A stretch of 64,000 nt of DNA from Nocardioides aurantiacus (GTDB lineage Bacteria; Actinomycetota; Actinomycetes; Propionibacteriales; Nocardioidaceae): positions 930,001 to 994,000 of the forward strand of contig NZ_RKHO01000001.1 of NCBI RefSeq assembly GCF_003752505.1. Reading direction: 5' to 3'. Shown piece by piece: positions 1-8,078 of this stretch; within the stretch, counting starts at the first letter, position 1, and each line of letters starts with the position of its first letter. A program made the translations under genes and the position numbers. The notes beneath the pieces are model-generated. The model did not search any database. It saw nothing but the letters and a program-made list of their open reading frames with translations, and was not told the origin of the DNA.

Positions 1-641
1 AGCGCCTCGATCACCGAGGTCTCGGGCTCCCCGAGCCGTCGTGCGATCTCGGCGGGGAGGGGCGCGCGGCCGAGCTCGTTGGCCAGCTCCGCGTCGGCCA
101 CGTTGATGCGGGCCTGCAGCTCCTGGATGCGACGGGGCGGGCGGATCATCCAGCCGTGGTCGCGGAAGTGCTTGCGCAGCTCGCCGCGGATCGTCGGGAC
201 GGCGTAGGACAGGAAGTCGTGACCGGTCGTGACGTCGTAGCCGTTGGTCGCCTTGGTCAGTGCGAGCGCCGCCACCTGGCGCAGGTCGTCCAGCGGCACG
301 CCGCGGGAGCGGTAGCGCTTGGCCTCGGCGTGGGCGAGCTCGAGGTGCAGCACGATCACCTGGTCGAGCAGCTGCTGCCGCTCCACGACCGACTCGCAGG
401 CCAGCGCCATCGTGAACAGCTCGCGGGTGCGCTCGTTGCGCGCCTGGCTGGCGTTGCTCCGGGCCAGGGCGCGGCGAGCGGCCCGGGTCTCGGTGTCGGA
501 GGAAGCGGTGTCCACGGTGTCCGTGGGGGCCGTGTGGGCCGCGGCGGCGCCGGTCTCCTGGACCGGGCGCACCTCGTCGAGCGGCGAGCGCGTCGTCGCG
601 CTGCCGTCGGCGCCCGAAGGCGGTGGAGCAGTGGTGGTCAT
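1..641 (-). CDS. SigB/SigF-family RNA polymerase sigma factor (3' end outside window)
   Basis: This is the first 213 codons of an alternative sigma factor; the gene runs off the left edge. I read it directly from the reverse strand, starting at the ATG whose complement is at 639-641. An Ala/Thr-rich, probably disordered tail of about 55 residues is followed by a sigma region 2 helix set (YRSRGVPLDDLRQVA, then HDFLSYAVPTIRGELRKHFR) and the start of region 3 (RPPRRIQELQ). The PRRIQEL motif is typical of the actinobacterial SigF/SigB stress and differentiation group rather than SigA or ECF factors. A TAGGGT hexamer upstream (complement of 764-769) could be its -10. No anti-sigma gene (RsbW type) is visible, but it could lie beyond the left edge. 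Confidence 0.9.
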   Translation of the reverse strand, partial: MTTTAPPPSGADGSATTRSPLDEVRPVQETGAAAAHTAPTDTVDTASSDTETRAARRALARSNASQARNERTRELFTMALACESVVERQQLLDQVIVLHLELAHAEAKRYRSRGVPLDDLRQVAALALTKATNGYDVTTGHDFLSYAVPTIRGELRKHFRDHGWMIRPPRRIQELQARINVADAELANELGRAPLPAEIARRLGEPETSVIEA

Positions 642-845
642 CAGGCCACTCGACCTTGCTCTCCCGCGGGAGACAGGGTGCCGCGAGAACCCGTCGGGTC
701 CCCAGGTGCCGGGTCGAGGTCTACAACCGGGCTCCCGCTGCCGTGACAGCAGCGCGTCCTTGCACCCTAGCCCACGAATCCGTCAAGGGGACGAACCGTC
801 CAGTTTTTTGTTCAACCAGCCCACGACTGTTCACCCGAGCCGGGT

Positions 846-1997
846 TCACAGCCCCAGGCTGCGCCCGATGATCTCCTTCTGGATCTCCGTCGTGCCGCCG
901 TAGATCGTGGAGATCCGGCTGTCGAGGTAGGCCTTGGCGATCGGGAACTCCATCATGTAGCCGTAGCCGCCGTGAAGCTGGACGCCCTGGTTGACCAGCT
1001 TGTTCTGCAGCTCGGTGCACCAGTACTTCGCCATCGCGGCGTCGACCGCGGTCAGGTCGCCGGTGAGGTGCTTGCGCAGGCACTCGTCGAGGAAGGCACG
1101 GGCGACCCGGGTCTCGGTCGCCATCTCGGCCACGAGGAACCGGTTGTGCTGGAACTTGCCGATCGGCTTGCCGAACGCCTCACGGGTCTTGGCGTAGTCC
1201 AGGCACATCGCGAGCACGGCCTCGCAGGCGGCGACGGCCTGCGCTGCGATGATCAGCCGCTCCTGGGGGAGGTTCATCATCAGGTAGATGAAGCCCTCGC
1301 CCTCCTGGCCCAGGAGGTTCTCCTTGGGCACCCGGACGTCGGTGAAGGACAGCTCGGCGGTGTCCTGCGCGTGCAGGCCGATCTTGTCGAGGTTGCGGCC
1401 GCGCTCGAAGCCCTCCATGCCGCGCTCGACCACGAGCAGGCTGATGCCCTTGTGGCCGGCCTCGGGGTCGGTGCGGGCGACCACGATGACGAGGTCGGCG
1501 TTGATGCCGTTGGAGATGAAGGTCTTGGAACCGTTGAGGACGTAGTGGTCGCCCTGGTCGACCGCGGTGGTGCGGATCCCCTGCAGGTCGCTGCCGGCGC
1601 CCGGCTCGGTCATCGCGATCGAGGTGATGATCTCGCCCGAGACGCACCCGGGGAGCCAGCGCTGCTTCTGCTCCTCGGTCCCCAGGCTGGTCAGGTAGGG
1701 GACGATGATGTCGGTGTGCACCGAGAAGCCGGGGCCGCTGACGTTGGCGCGGGTCTGCTCCTCGGACAGGATCACGTGGTAGCGGAAGTCCTCCACGCCC
1801 GGGCCGCCGTACTCCTCGGGCACGTCGAAGCACAGCAGCCCGGCCTCGCCGGCGGCGGTCCACAGCTCGCGCGGGACGATGCCGTCGCGCTCCCACTGGT
1901 CGTGGTGGGGGACGACCTCGCGCTCGTAGAAGGTGCGCGCGGTCTTGCGGAAGTCCTCGTGCTCGTCTGAGTAGAGGGACGTGGGCGTCTCGGCCAT
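846..1997 (-). CDS. Acyl-CoA dehydrogenase, LCAD-like active site
   Basis: A 383-residue FAD-dependent acyl-CoA dehydrogenase that would introduce the alpha-beta double bond in fatty or branched acyl-CoAs. Family signatures are present: MTEPGAGSD (about 129-137) for flavin binding, TREAFGKPIGKFQ (about 271-283) and IYGGTTEIQKEIIGRSL near the C terminus. The residue that is the catalytic Glu in medium-chain enzymes (YEGT) is Gly here (YGGT, about 366-369). A Glu in an ACE motif at about 259 matches the alternative base position of long-chain acyl-CoA dehydrogenases, so the enzyme is probably active. The start has a GAGGA ribosome binding site. It is divergent from a MerR gene, with an inverted repeat between them, which suggests control by that regulator. 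Substrate unknown. Confidence 0.92.
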   Translation of the reverse strand: MAETPTSLYSDEHEDFRKTARTFYEREVVPHHDQWERDGIVPRELWTAAGEAGLLCFDVPEEYGGPGVEDFRYHVILSEEQTRANVSGPGFSVHTDIIVPYLTSLGTEEQKQRWLPGCVSGEIITSIAMTEPGAGSDLQGIRTTAVDQGDHYVLNGSKTFISNGINADLVIVVARTDPEAGHKGISLLVVERGMEGFERGRNLDKIGLHAQDTAELSFTDVRVPKENLLGQEGEGFIYLMMNLPQERLIIAAQAVAACEAVLAMCLDYAKTREAFGKPIGKFQHNRFLVAEMATETRVARAFLDECLRKHLTGDLTAVDAAMAKYWCTELQNKLVNQGVQLHGGYGYMMEFPIAKAYLDSRISTIYGGTTEIQKEIIGRSLGL

Positions 1998-2031
1998 GGG
2001 GTCCTCGCAGCGGATCGGTCGGGCGGGATGC

Positions 2032-2062
2032 TGACACCTCTACTGTCACAGCAACGGTGTCA
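2032..2062. promoter_or_regulatory. Inverted repeat, candidate MerR operator
   Basis: TGACACC at 2032-2038 and GGTGTCA at 2056-2062 form a perfect 7-base inverted repeat with a 17-base spacer, in the 184-base gap between the divergent acyl-CoA dehydrogenase and MerR genes. On the minus strand one half contains TTGACA, which could also be a -35 element of the dehydrogenase promoter, the usual place for a MerR-type operator. Inference; no binding data. Confidence 0.5.
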
Positions 2063-2181
2063 ACGATCAAGGGACGACGCGCGGCGGCCGCACGACGGCG
2101 CGGCGCGCGACGTTGCCAGCAGGACTGGCACAGTGGGGCACGACGGTGCCGCCCGGCGCCGCGACGCCCGAGGAGGAACCG

Positions 2182-2967
2182 GTGGCCGAAGCCGCGCAGG
2201 AGGGCCGCGAGCTCTACACCGTGGACGAGCTGGCGGCAGCGACCGGCACCACCGTGCGCACCACGCGGTACTACGCCGGGCTCGGCCTGATCCCGCCGCC
2301 CATCCGCCGCGGCCGGATGGCCTACTACACCTCGCTGCACCGGGCCCGGCTCGACCTGGTCCGGGCGCTGCAGGACCACGGCTTCACGCTCGCGGCGATC
2401 GAGCAGTACCTCCGCCGGCTGCCCGACGACGCCGGTGTCGAGGACCTCGCGCTGCAGCGGGCGATGCTGACCTCGTGGGGCGGCGGCCGGCGCGAGCCGG
2501 TGACGCGGCGCCAGCTGGAGGCGCAGGCAGGGCGAGCGCTGAGCGACGACGACGTCGACCGTCTCGAGAAGATCTTCGCCGTACGCCGGGACGGTGAGCG
2601 CTACGAGCTGCTGCCGGCCTTCGACGTGGCGCTCCGGCTCGACTCGCTCGACCTGCCCACGGACTCCCTCGAGGTGGCCTCGGAGGCCATCAACCGCCAC
2701 ATGGTCGCCCTGGCCGACGAGCTGACCGACGTGCTGCGCCACCGGGTGCTCAAGCCGTTCCGCGGTCGCGAGCACTCCGAGGCCGACACCGCCGCCTTCG
2801 AGCAGACGATGTCGCGGCTGCGTCAGCTGACGCTGGAGGCCGTCGTGGCGGGGTTCCAGCGAGCCGCCAACGACGTGATCACGCGGTCGTTGGCGGTCTC
2901 GGAGGACGGGCCCGGAAGCCCGGCCGGTGCTCAGCCGCGCGGGACGACGGCCCAGAGCACGAGGTAG
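2182..2967 (+). CDS. MerR-family transcriptional regulator
   Basis: A 261-residue regulator with an N-terminal winged-helix MerR domain: LYTVDELAAATGTTVRTTRYYAGLGLIPPP, then the second wing and GFTLAAIEQYLRRL, within about the first 80 residues. The remaining about 180 residues are helical and match no ligand-binding domain I recognise. I chose the GTG at 2182 because AGGAGG lies 5 bases upstream (2171-2176); the frame is open further upstream but has no such signal. It is divergent from an acyl-CoA dehydrogenase with an inverted repeat between them, so it probably controls that gene and itself in response to an acyl-CoA or related effector. Its 3' end overlaps the converging PspC gene by 37 bases. 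Confidence 0.88.
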   Translation: MAEAAQEGRELYTVDELAAATGTTVRTTRYYAGLGLIPPPIRRGRMAYYTSLHRARLDLVRALQDHGFTLAAIEQYLRRLPDDAGVEDLALQRAMLTSWGGGRREPVTRRQLEAQAGRALSDDDVDRLEKIFAVRRDGERYELLPAFDVALRLDSLDLPTDSLEVASEAINRHMVALADELTDVLRHRVLKPFRGREHSEADTAAFEQTMSRLRQLTLEAVVAGFQRAANDVITRSLAVSEDGPGSPAGAQPRGTTAQSTR

Positions 2968-3209
2968 ACGAGCGGGCCGACCGGCAGCGTCAGCACCATC
3001 GCGAGGACCGCCAGCACGCGGACCACGGTCGGGTCGACGCCCAGGTAGGCGCCCACCCCGCCGCACACGCCGGCCAGCGGGCCGTCGGTGCGGACCAAGC
3101 GGCGGTAGGGCGGGGGCGGCTGCTGCGGCAGCGGCCGCGGCTGGCCGGTCGGGTGGGTGGTCGGCTGGCCGGTCGGGTGGCTGGTCGGTGTGGTGGTCTG
3201 CTCGGTCAT
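2931..3209 (-). CDS. Small PspC-domain membrane protein
   Basis: A 92-residue protein. A Pro/Thr-rich N-terminal tail (about 1-37) is followed by a PspC domain: GPLAGVCGGVGAYLGVDPTVVRV and a hydrophobic segment ending LVYLVLWAVVPRG. PspC proteins sit in the cytoplasmic membrane and take part in envelope-stress sensing. The start has AGGAG upstream. It is the last of three minus-strand genes (4839 to 2931), overlapping its upstream neighbour by 4 bases, and lies next to a second PspC protein and a PspC-fused kinase. Confidence 0.87.
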   Translation of the reverse strand: MTEQTTTPTSHPTGQPTTHPTGQPRPLPQQPPPPYRRLVRTDGPLAGVCGGVGAYLGVDPTVVRVLAVLAMVLTLPVGPLVYLVLWAVVPRG

Positions 3210-3583
3210 CGTGACTCCTGGTCGGTCGTGCGGGTGGGGGTGAGCGGAGCGGTGTGCTCCAGGTCGTCGTGCGAGTCGTCGTGCAGGTCGTCGTGCAGGT
3301 CGGCGTCGGGAGAGCGGTCACGGCCGACGTGGGGCTCGGGCAGCGGCGGCACCGGGTCGGGCTGCGGACGACGAGCGCGGTTGCGGGCGCTCAGCACGCT
3401 GGCCAGCAGGCCCAGGACACCGGCCACGACGAGGACGCCGGGCACCAGGAACGCGACCTGGTCGGCGTCGACGGCGTCGGAGACGACCAGCGCCCAGACC
3501 GCCACGACCCCGAGGAACAGCAGCGCCATCACCAGGTGGGCGACCTTGACGGACCGGCGGGCGGAGGGGGAGGTGGTGCTCAT
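3206..3583 (-). CDS. Small two-helix membrane protein in PspC operon
   Basis: A 125-residue protein with two predicted membrane helices (about 12-35 and 45-65) and a Pro/Asp/His-rich cytoplasmic tail. The His and Asp in the tail come in repeated HDD-type units (DADLHDDLHDDSHDDLEH). I recognise no named family. Its start overlaps the stop of the upstream PspC gene by one base (TGATG), and its stop overlaps the next gene, so it is translationally coupled in this operon. A supporting role in envelope-stress sensing is inferred from context; the His/Asp run could bind metal. Confidence 0.72.
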   Translation of the reverse strand: MSTTSPSARRSVKVAHLVMALLFLGVVAVWALVVSDAVDADQVAFLVPGVLVVAGVLGLLASVLSARNRARRPQPDPVPPLPEPHVGRDRSPDADLHDDLHDDSHDDLEHTAPLTPTRTTDQESR

Positions 3584-4839
3584 CAGGACTCCTCGGTCTG
3601 GACGGTGATCTGGCCGACCCGGGCGTCGACCTCGAGGTCGAGCACGGGGACGTCGGGGGACGGTGCCGAGGGTCCGACCCGGCCGGAGAGGACGGGGTTG
3701 AGGCCCTCGCGGTGCCGGTCGCCGAGGTCGATGCTCCCGGCGTACGCCACCTCGGCGTCGACGCGCACCGCGACGCCCTCGGGGACGAGGACCCGGGCCT
3801 CACCGGCGCCGATGCGCACGGCGACGCGCCGGCCGTCGAGGGCCCGGGCGTCGCCGAGGCTCGTCAGGTCGAGGGTGAAGACCCCGTTGCCGTCGGCGTA
3901 GGAGGACCGCAGCGCGGCCGCGTCGCCCGGGACGACGTAGGTCTCGTCCGCGCGGACCGAGGAGCCGGCCGCGGCGTCCACCGCGCTGGTGATCCCCAGG
4001 CCGAGGGTGGCGAGCAGGCCGAGGGCGACCAGGCCGCCGGGTCGGCCCACGAAGGCGCCGACGAGCAGCACCAGCGCGACGACGGCCAGCGCGAGGGCGG
4101 CGTACGCCGAGACCAGGACGTCGTCGCCGACGTCGAGGATGCCGAGCACCCCGAGCGCGATGGCCACGAGGGCGACGGTGGGCCAGAACAGCACCAGGCC
4201 GGTACGCCGCGGGCGCGGGGGAGGCGGGGTGGCGTAGGTCGTCGGGTAGGCCCGCGTCGGGGGCACGCCCGCGGCCGGGGAGCTCCAGGGGGCGGGCGGC
4301 GCGCCGGTGCTGGCGGCCGTGGGCGCGGTGCCCCACGGGGCGGGCGGCGGCGCGTCCTCGCGGTCGCGGCGCTGGCGGGCGCTGCTGACCAGCGCGGCCA
4401 CGACCAGCACGAGCAGCAGCAGCGGGACGGGTACGCCGAGGCCGACCCCCCAGCCCGAGCCCCAGCCGTCGCCGGCGAAGGGCGTGCCGAGCACGATCAG
4501 CACGGCGAGCAGACCGGCGACGAGCACGACCGCCCGGCGGCCCTCGGCGCCGACCTCGAGCGGGGCGCGGTCGCGGCCGTCCTCGGGCACGAACGCCCAC
4601 ACCGCGGCGTACACCAGGAGGCCGGCGCCGCCGAAGAGCGCGAGCACGGCGAGCAGCACGCGGACCACGGTGGGGTCGACGCCGAAGTGGCGGCCCAGCC
4701 CGCCGGCGACGCCGGCGAGGTAGCGGTCGGAGGTGGAGCGGGAGAGCCGGCCCAGCTCGCGCACCTGCTCGGTGCCGAGCCGGGGGCCGGGGTCGGTCTG
4801 GGTGGTGCCCTCGGTGGGGCGGTCTGCCTGGTCGTCCAT
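3583..4839 (-). CDS. PspC-domain membrane protein with C-terminal LiaF-like domain
   Basis: About 418 residues. An N-terminal PspC domain (SDRYLAGVAGGLGRHFGVDPTVVRVLL...) is followed by several further membrane helices, a long Pro/Ala-rich linker, two or three more helices and a soluble C-terminal part (from about VVPGDAAALRSSY) that resembles the beta-rich DUF4097/LiaF-type C terminus. No Shine-Dalgarno is visible. I chose the ATG at 4839 because CACGAT lies 7 bases upstream, as for leaderless genes here; ATG 4848 is in frame and possible. It heads a three-gene operon divergent from the PspC-fused kinase and probably modulates that two-component system. Confidence 0.85.
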   Translation of the reverse strand: MDDQADRPTEGTTQTDPGPRLGTEQVRELGRLSRSTSDRYLAGVAGGLGRHFGVDPTVVRVLLAVLALFGGAGLLVYAAVWAFVPEDGRDRAPLEVGAEGRRAVVLVAGLLAVLIVLGTPFAGDGWGSGWGVGLGVPVPLLLLVLVVAALVSSARQRRDREDAPPPAPWGTAPTAASTGAPPAPWSSPAAGVPPTRAYPTTYATPPPPRPRRTGLVLFWPTVALVAIALGVLGILDVGDDVLVSAYAALALAVVALVLLVGAFVGRPGGLVALGLLATLGLGITSAVDAAAGSSVRADETYVVPGDAAALRSSYADGNGVFTLDLTSLGDARALDGRRVAVRIGAGEARVLVPEGVAVRVDAEVAYAGSIDLGDRHREGLNPVLSGRVGPSAPSPDVPVLDLEVDARVGQITVQTEES

Positions 4840-4889
4840 GTCCACCATCGTGGTCGGGCGGGGCCCCCCGCACCATCGGGGACGACCCT

Positions 4890-4933
4890 GGTCCGACCCC
4901 CGGGTGCCCGGGGTCGACCCCCGGCGCCGGACC
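4890..4933. promoter_or_regulatory. Nested inverted repeats between divergent PspC genes
   Basis: The 146-base gap between the PspC operon and the kinase gene holds GGTCCG (4890-4895) / CGGACC (4928-4933) and, inside it, the perfect 12-base palindrome GGGGTCGACCCC (4910-4921). NarL/LuxR-type regulators such as the one encoded nearby often bind imperfect palindromes, so this is a candidate autoregulatory site. GC-rich DNA makes chance palindromes common; low confidence. Confidence 0.3.
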
Positions 4934-4985
4934 GGGGTCGCTCCCGGTGCCGTGGGGGGCCGCGGGGTGTCACGATGGAGCGGAC

Positions 4986-6314
4986 ATGAGCCCGGACACG
5001 AGCACCGTCCAGCCCCCGCACCCCGCGTCCCGTCCCGGGGCGGCGCCGCGGCGCGCCTACCGGGCGACCGACGAGGCGCTGCTGGGCGGCGTGGCCGCCG
5101 GCCTGGCGCGCCACCTGCGGCTCCCGGTCGCGCGGGTGCGGATCGCGATGCTCGCCCTGGTGGTCCTCGGCGGCTTCGGTGCGGTGCTGTACGCCGCCCT
5201 GTGGCTGGTGCTGCCCGCCCGCCGCGACGACGGCGGCGGCACCCCGGGCACCCCGGGCCTGGACGCCGCCACCCGGCAGGGCCGCCGCAGCGGCGGCCGG
5301 GCCCGCCGGCTGATCGACCACGGACCGCTCGTCGCGGTCGGGGCGATCGCCGCGGGCGTGCTGCTGCTGCTCACCCTGCTCACCGGCCGGGCGCTCGCCG
5401 TCGCCCCGCTCGTCATCGGCGCCGCCGGGCTGTCGCTGCTGTGGGTGCAGGCCGACCGGGCGCAGCGCGACCGGTGGCGCGACGACCGCCGCCGGGTCAA
5501 CCCCGTGCGCGCCCTCGTGGGCGACGGGGGAGCGGCCGCGTGGCTGCGCCTGCTCGCCGGCACCTCGCTGCTCCTGGTCGCGGTCGTGGTCTTCGCGCTG
5601 CGCTCGGGCAGCCTGTCGGTGGCGCTCGACGTCGGCCTGGCCGCCGCGATCGCGATGGTCGGCATCGGGCTGGTGCTGGGGCCCTGGCTGGTGCGGCTCT
5701 CGGCCGACCTCAGCGAGGAGCGCGAGGCGCGGGTGCGTTCGCAGGAGCGATCCGACGTGGCCGCCCACCTGCACGACTCGGTGCTGCAGACGCTGGCACT
5801 GATCCAGCGCTCGGCCGCCGACCCGGCCACGGTGTCGCGGCTGGCCCGGGCCCAGGAGCGCGACCTGCGCACGTGGCTGTTCCAGAGCGACGAGCCGGGC
5901 CCGACCACCCTGGCCGGTGAGCTGCGCGCCGTGGCCGCGGAGGTGGAGGACCGGCACGGCGTCCCGGTCGAGGTGGTCTGCGTCGGCGACGCGCCGCTCA
6001 CCGAGGCCGACCGGCCGCTGGTGCTGGCGGCCCGCGAGGCGGTGGCCAACGCGGCCCGGCACTCCGGGGCCGCCACGGTGGACGTCTACGCCGAGACCAC
6101 CCCGCGCGGCATCGAGGTCTTCGTGCGCGACCGCGGCCGAGGCTTCGACCCGGCCGCCGTGCCCGAGGACCGTCACGGGCTGCGCCACAGCATCGAGTCG
6201 CGGATGACGCGCCACGGGGGCCGGGCCGAGGTCCGCAGCACCCGGGGCAGCGGCACCGAGGTCCGGCTCGCCATGCCCCGTTCCCCGCACGACCCGACCC
6301 AGGAGGCGCCGTGA
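4986..6314 (+). CDS. PspC-domain sensor histidine kinase (NarL/LiaS type)
   Basis: A 442-residue membrane kinase. It begins with a PspC domain (LLGGVAAGLARHLRLPVARVRIAML), continues through several membrane helices to about residue 240, then has a HisKA_3 dimerisation segment VAAHLHDSVLQTLALIQR with the likely phospho-His at about 263, and an HATPase domain (AREAVANAARHSGA N-box, DRGRGFDP G1 box, HGLRHSIESRM). The ATG at 4986 has GGAG 5 bases upstream. Its stop overlaps the response regulator start by 4 bases (GTGA). The sensor is a PspC module rather than an extracellular domain, so the signal probably comes from the membrane or from the neighbouring PspC proteins. Confidence 0.92.
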   Translation: MSPDTSTVQPPHPASRPGAAPRRAYRATDEALLGGVAAGLARHLRLPVARVRIAMLALVVLGGFGAVLYAALWLVLPARRDDGGGTPGTPGLDAATRQGRRSGGRARRLIDHGPLVAVGAIAAGVLLLLTLLTGRALAVAPLVIGAAGLSLLWVQADRAQRDRWRDDRRRVNPVRALVGDGGAAAWLRLLAGTSLLLVAVVVFALRSGSLSVALDVGLAAAIAMVGIGLVLGPWLVRLSADLSEEREARVRSQERSDVAAHLHDSVLQTLALIQRSAADPATVSRLARAQERDLRTWLFQSDEPGPTTLAGELRAVAAEVEDRHGVPVEVVCVGDAPLTEADRPLVLAAREAVANAARHSGAATVDVYAETTPRGIEVFVRDRGRGFDPAAVPEDRHGLRHSIESRMTRHGGRAEVRSTRGSGTEVRLAMPRSPHDPTQEAP

Positions 6315-6982
6315 GCGACCCCGTCCCCACCGGCAGGCACACCGTCGTGATCGTCGACGACCACGCGATGTTCCGGGCCGGGGTGCGTGCCGAGCTCGGC
6401 AGCAGCGTCGCCGTGCTGGCCGAGGCCGCCGACGTCGACGAGGCCGTGGCCGCGGTGACGGCCCACCGGCCCGCGGTGGTGCTGCTCGACGTCCACCTGC
6501 CCGGGGGCGGCGGGTCCGAGGTGATGCGCCGGTACGCCGCGTCGCCCGGCGCCGCCGAGGCCCCCACCCGCTTCCTGGCGCTGTCGGTCTCCGACGCCGC
6601 CGAGGACGTGATCGGCACCATCCGGGCCGGGGCGCGCGGCTACGTCACCAAGACGATCACCGGGCCCGAGCTCGTCGCCGCGATCGACCGGGTGGCCTCG
6701 GGCGACGCGGTGTTCTCACCCCGGCTGGCGGGGTTCGTGCTCGACGCGTTCGCCGGCACCATCGAGGTCGCGGCGGTCGACGAGGACCTCGACCGGCTCA
6801 CCGAGCGCGAGCGGGAGGTGATGCGGCTGATCGCGCGGGGCTACTCCTACCGCGAGGTCGGGGCCGAGCTGTTCATCTCCACCAAGACCGTGGAGACCCA
6901 CATGTCCTCGGTGCTGCGCAAGCTGCAGCTCTCCTCGCGCCACGAGCTCACGAGGTGGGCCTCGGACCGGCGCCTGCTCTAG
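6311..6982 (+). CDS. LuxR/NarL-family response regulator
   Basis: A 223-residue response regulator paired with the overlapping PspC kinase. The receiver domain shows the acidic pair VIVDDH (16-17), phospho-acceptor Asp at about 60 (VLLDVHLPG) and a Lys in YVTKTI. The C-terminal LuxR helix-turn-helix is intact (LTEREREVMRLIARGYSYREVGAELFISTKTVETHMSSVLRKL). The GTG start lies in the GTGA overlap with the kinase, preceded by AGGAGG. It probably activates the divergent PspC operon. Its 3' end overlaps the converging gene by 35 bases. Confidence 0.94.
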   Translation: MSDPVPTGRHTVVIVDDHAMFRAGVRAELGSSVAVLAEAADVDEAVAAVTAHRPAVVLLDVHLPGGGGSEVMRRYAASPGAAEAPTRFLALSVSDAAEDVIGTIRAGARGYVTKTITGPELVAAIDRVASGDAVFSPRLAGFVLDAFAGTIEVAAVDEDLDRLTEREREVMRLIARGYSYREVGAELFISTKTVETHMSSVLRKLQLSSRHELTRWASDRRLL

Positions 6983-8006
6983 GGCCGCGCGGGGTCTGCG
7001 CCAGCAGCCGGGCGGGCAGCAGGCTGGCCCAGGCCGGTCGCCAGTCCGGGTGGCGCTGGCCCATCTCCCACGCCAGGTCGTCGAGCGCCGGGCCCTGCTC
7101 GGGGTGCAGCACGCGCCACCAGGGCGGGTAGGAGTCGAAGGCCCGGTCGAAGTCGACCACGACGCCGTCGGAGGCCACCCGGGCGAACAGCCAGGCCCCG
7201 CCCGGCGCGCTCGCCTCGTCGTGGTGCAGCACGTGCAGCAGCGTGACCAGGGTGCGCTCGGCCGCGGCGGGCAGCCGGGTGTTGGTGGGAGCCGGGACCA
7301 GGCGGTCGCGGCGCGCCATCACGGCGTACTCGTAGGGGGAGGTCGGGCCGCTGACCTGCGCCCAGCGGACGACGGCCGGCGGCTGCTGGATCAGCGCGCG
7401 CTCACGGTCGGGCGCCTCGCGCATCTGCCGGTGCAGCTGGTCGCGCAGCCGCTCGCGGACCGGCCCGCGCGGCAGCAGCGGGGGCGGCGTACGGGCGTCG
7501 GCCAGGAGGTCCAGCGCCTGCAGCAGGCGCACGTCGTCGACACCGGGCCCGGCGTGGTGGCGCAGGTCCTCGGCGGTGACGCGACCGGCGCGGGCGGCAG
7601 CGCCCAGCCGGGGGTCGACGCCGGCCAGGGCCCGCAGCAGCGGCACCGCGCCCGGGTCCTCGACCGAGGTGCTGGTGTCCCACTCCTCGTGGGCCCACCA
7701 GCACACGAAGGTGGGGCGGCCCTCGTCGGTGGCCTCGCTCAGGGTCCAGTCCGGTGCACCCCGCCGGGCGTCGGGGGGTGCGGTGGGGGCGTCCGCGGAG
7801 CGTCCCCACAGCACCCAGCGCCCGCCACGGGTGGGCTGCATCCGCAGCCAGGACCCGTCGGCCCGGTCCAGGCGCAGCACCAGGGCCGGCAGGTCGAGGA
7901 CGTGCCGGTCCTGGTCCGTGTCGTCCTGGGCCAGCAGCGCGAGCGCCGCCACGCACGCCCAGGACCACCACAGGTCCTCGGGAGGCGGCAGCTCGTCGGG
8001 GTCCAC
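6948..8006 (-). CDS. Uncharacterised Trp-rich protein
   Basis: A 352-residue, probably cytosolic protein with no signal peptide or membrane helix. It is unusually rich in Trp and Arg and looks like two parts. The first (about 1-130) ends in a segment PTFVCWWAHEEWDTS; the second (from about 225) reads like a small alpha-beta domain (RWAQVSGPTSPYEYAVMARRD, then VVDFDRAFDSYPPWWRVL). I do not recognise a family with confidence; the second half is distantly like SUKH or DUF600-type folds, a guess only. The GTG start is preceded by CACAAT and 6 bases, without a ribosome binding site, so the transcript may be leaderless. Confidence 0.75.
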   Translation of the reverse strand: MDPDELPPPEDLWWSWACVAALALLAQDDTDQDRHVLDLPALVLRLDRADGSWLRMQPTRGGRWVLWGRSADAPTAPPDARRGAPDWTLSEATDEGRPTFVCWWAHEEWDTSTSVEDPGAVPLLRALAGVDPRLGAAARAGRVTAEDLRHHAGPGVDDVRLLQALDLLADARTPPPLLPRGPVRERLRDQLHRQMREAPDRERALIQQPPAVVRWAQVSGPTSPYEYAVMARRDRLVPAPTNTRLPAAAERTLVTLLHVLHHDEASAPGGAWLFARVASDGVVVDFDRAFDSYPPWWRVLHPEQGPALDDLAWEMGQRHPDWRPAWASLLPARLLAQTPRGPRAGAGPRPTS

Positions 8007-8078
8007 GCGGACATTGTGCGGAAGACCGGGGGCGCACGGCGAGCCCGCCCCGAGGGGCGAGACCGACCGGGGTGGGAC

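Noticed and set aside
156-903. Open plus-strand frames over the sigma factor gene
   Set aside because: They are antisense shadows: the minus strand gives an intact sigma region 2 and 3, while the plus frames have no recognisable fold.
3250-3303. GTCGTCGTGCAGG-type tandem repeat as a regulatory repeat
   Set aside because: It lies inside the coding frame at 3206-3583 and encodes the HDD repeats of the protein tail.
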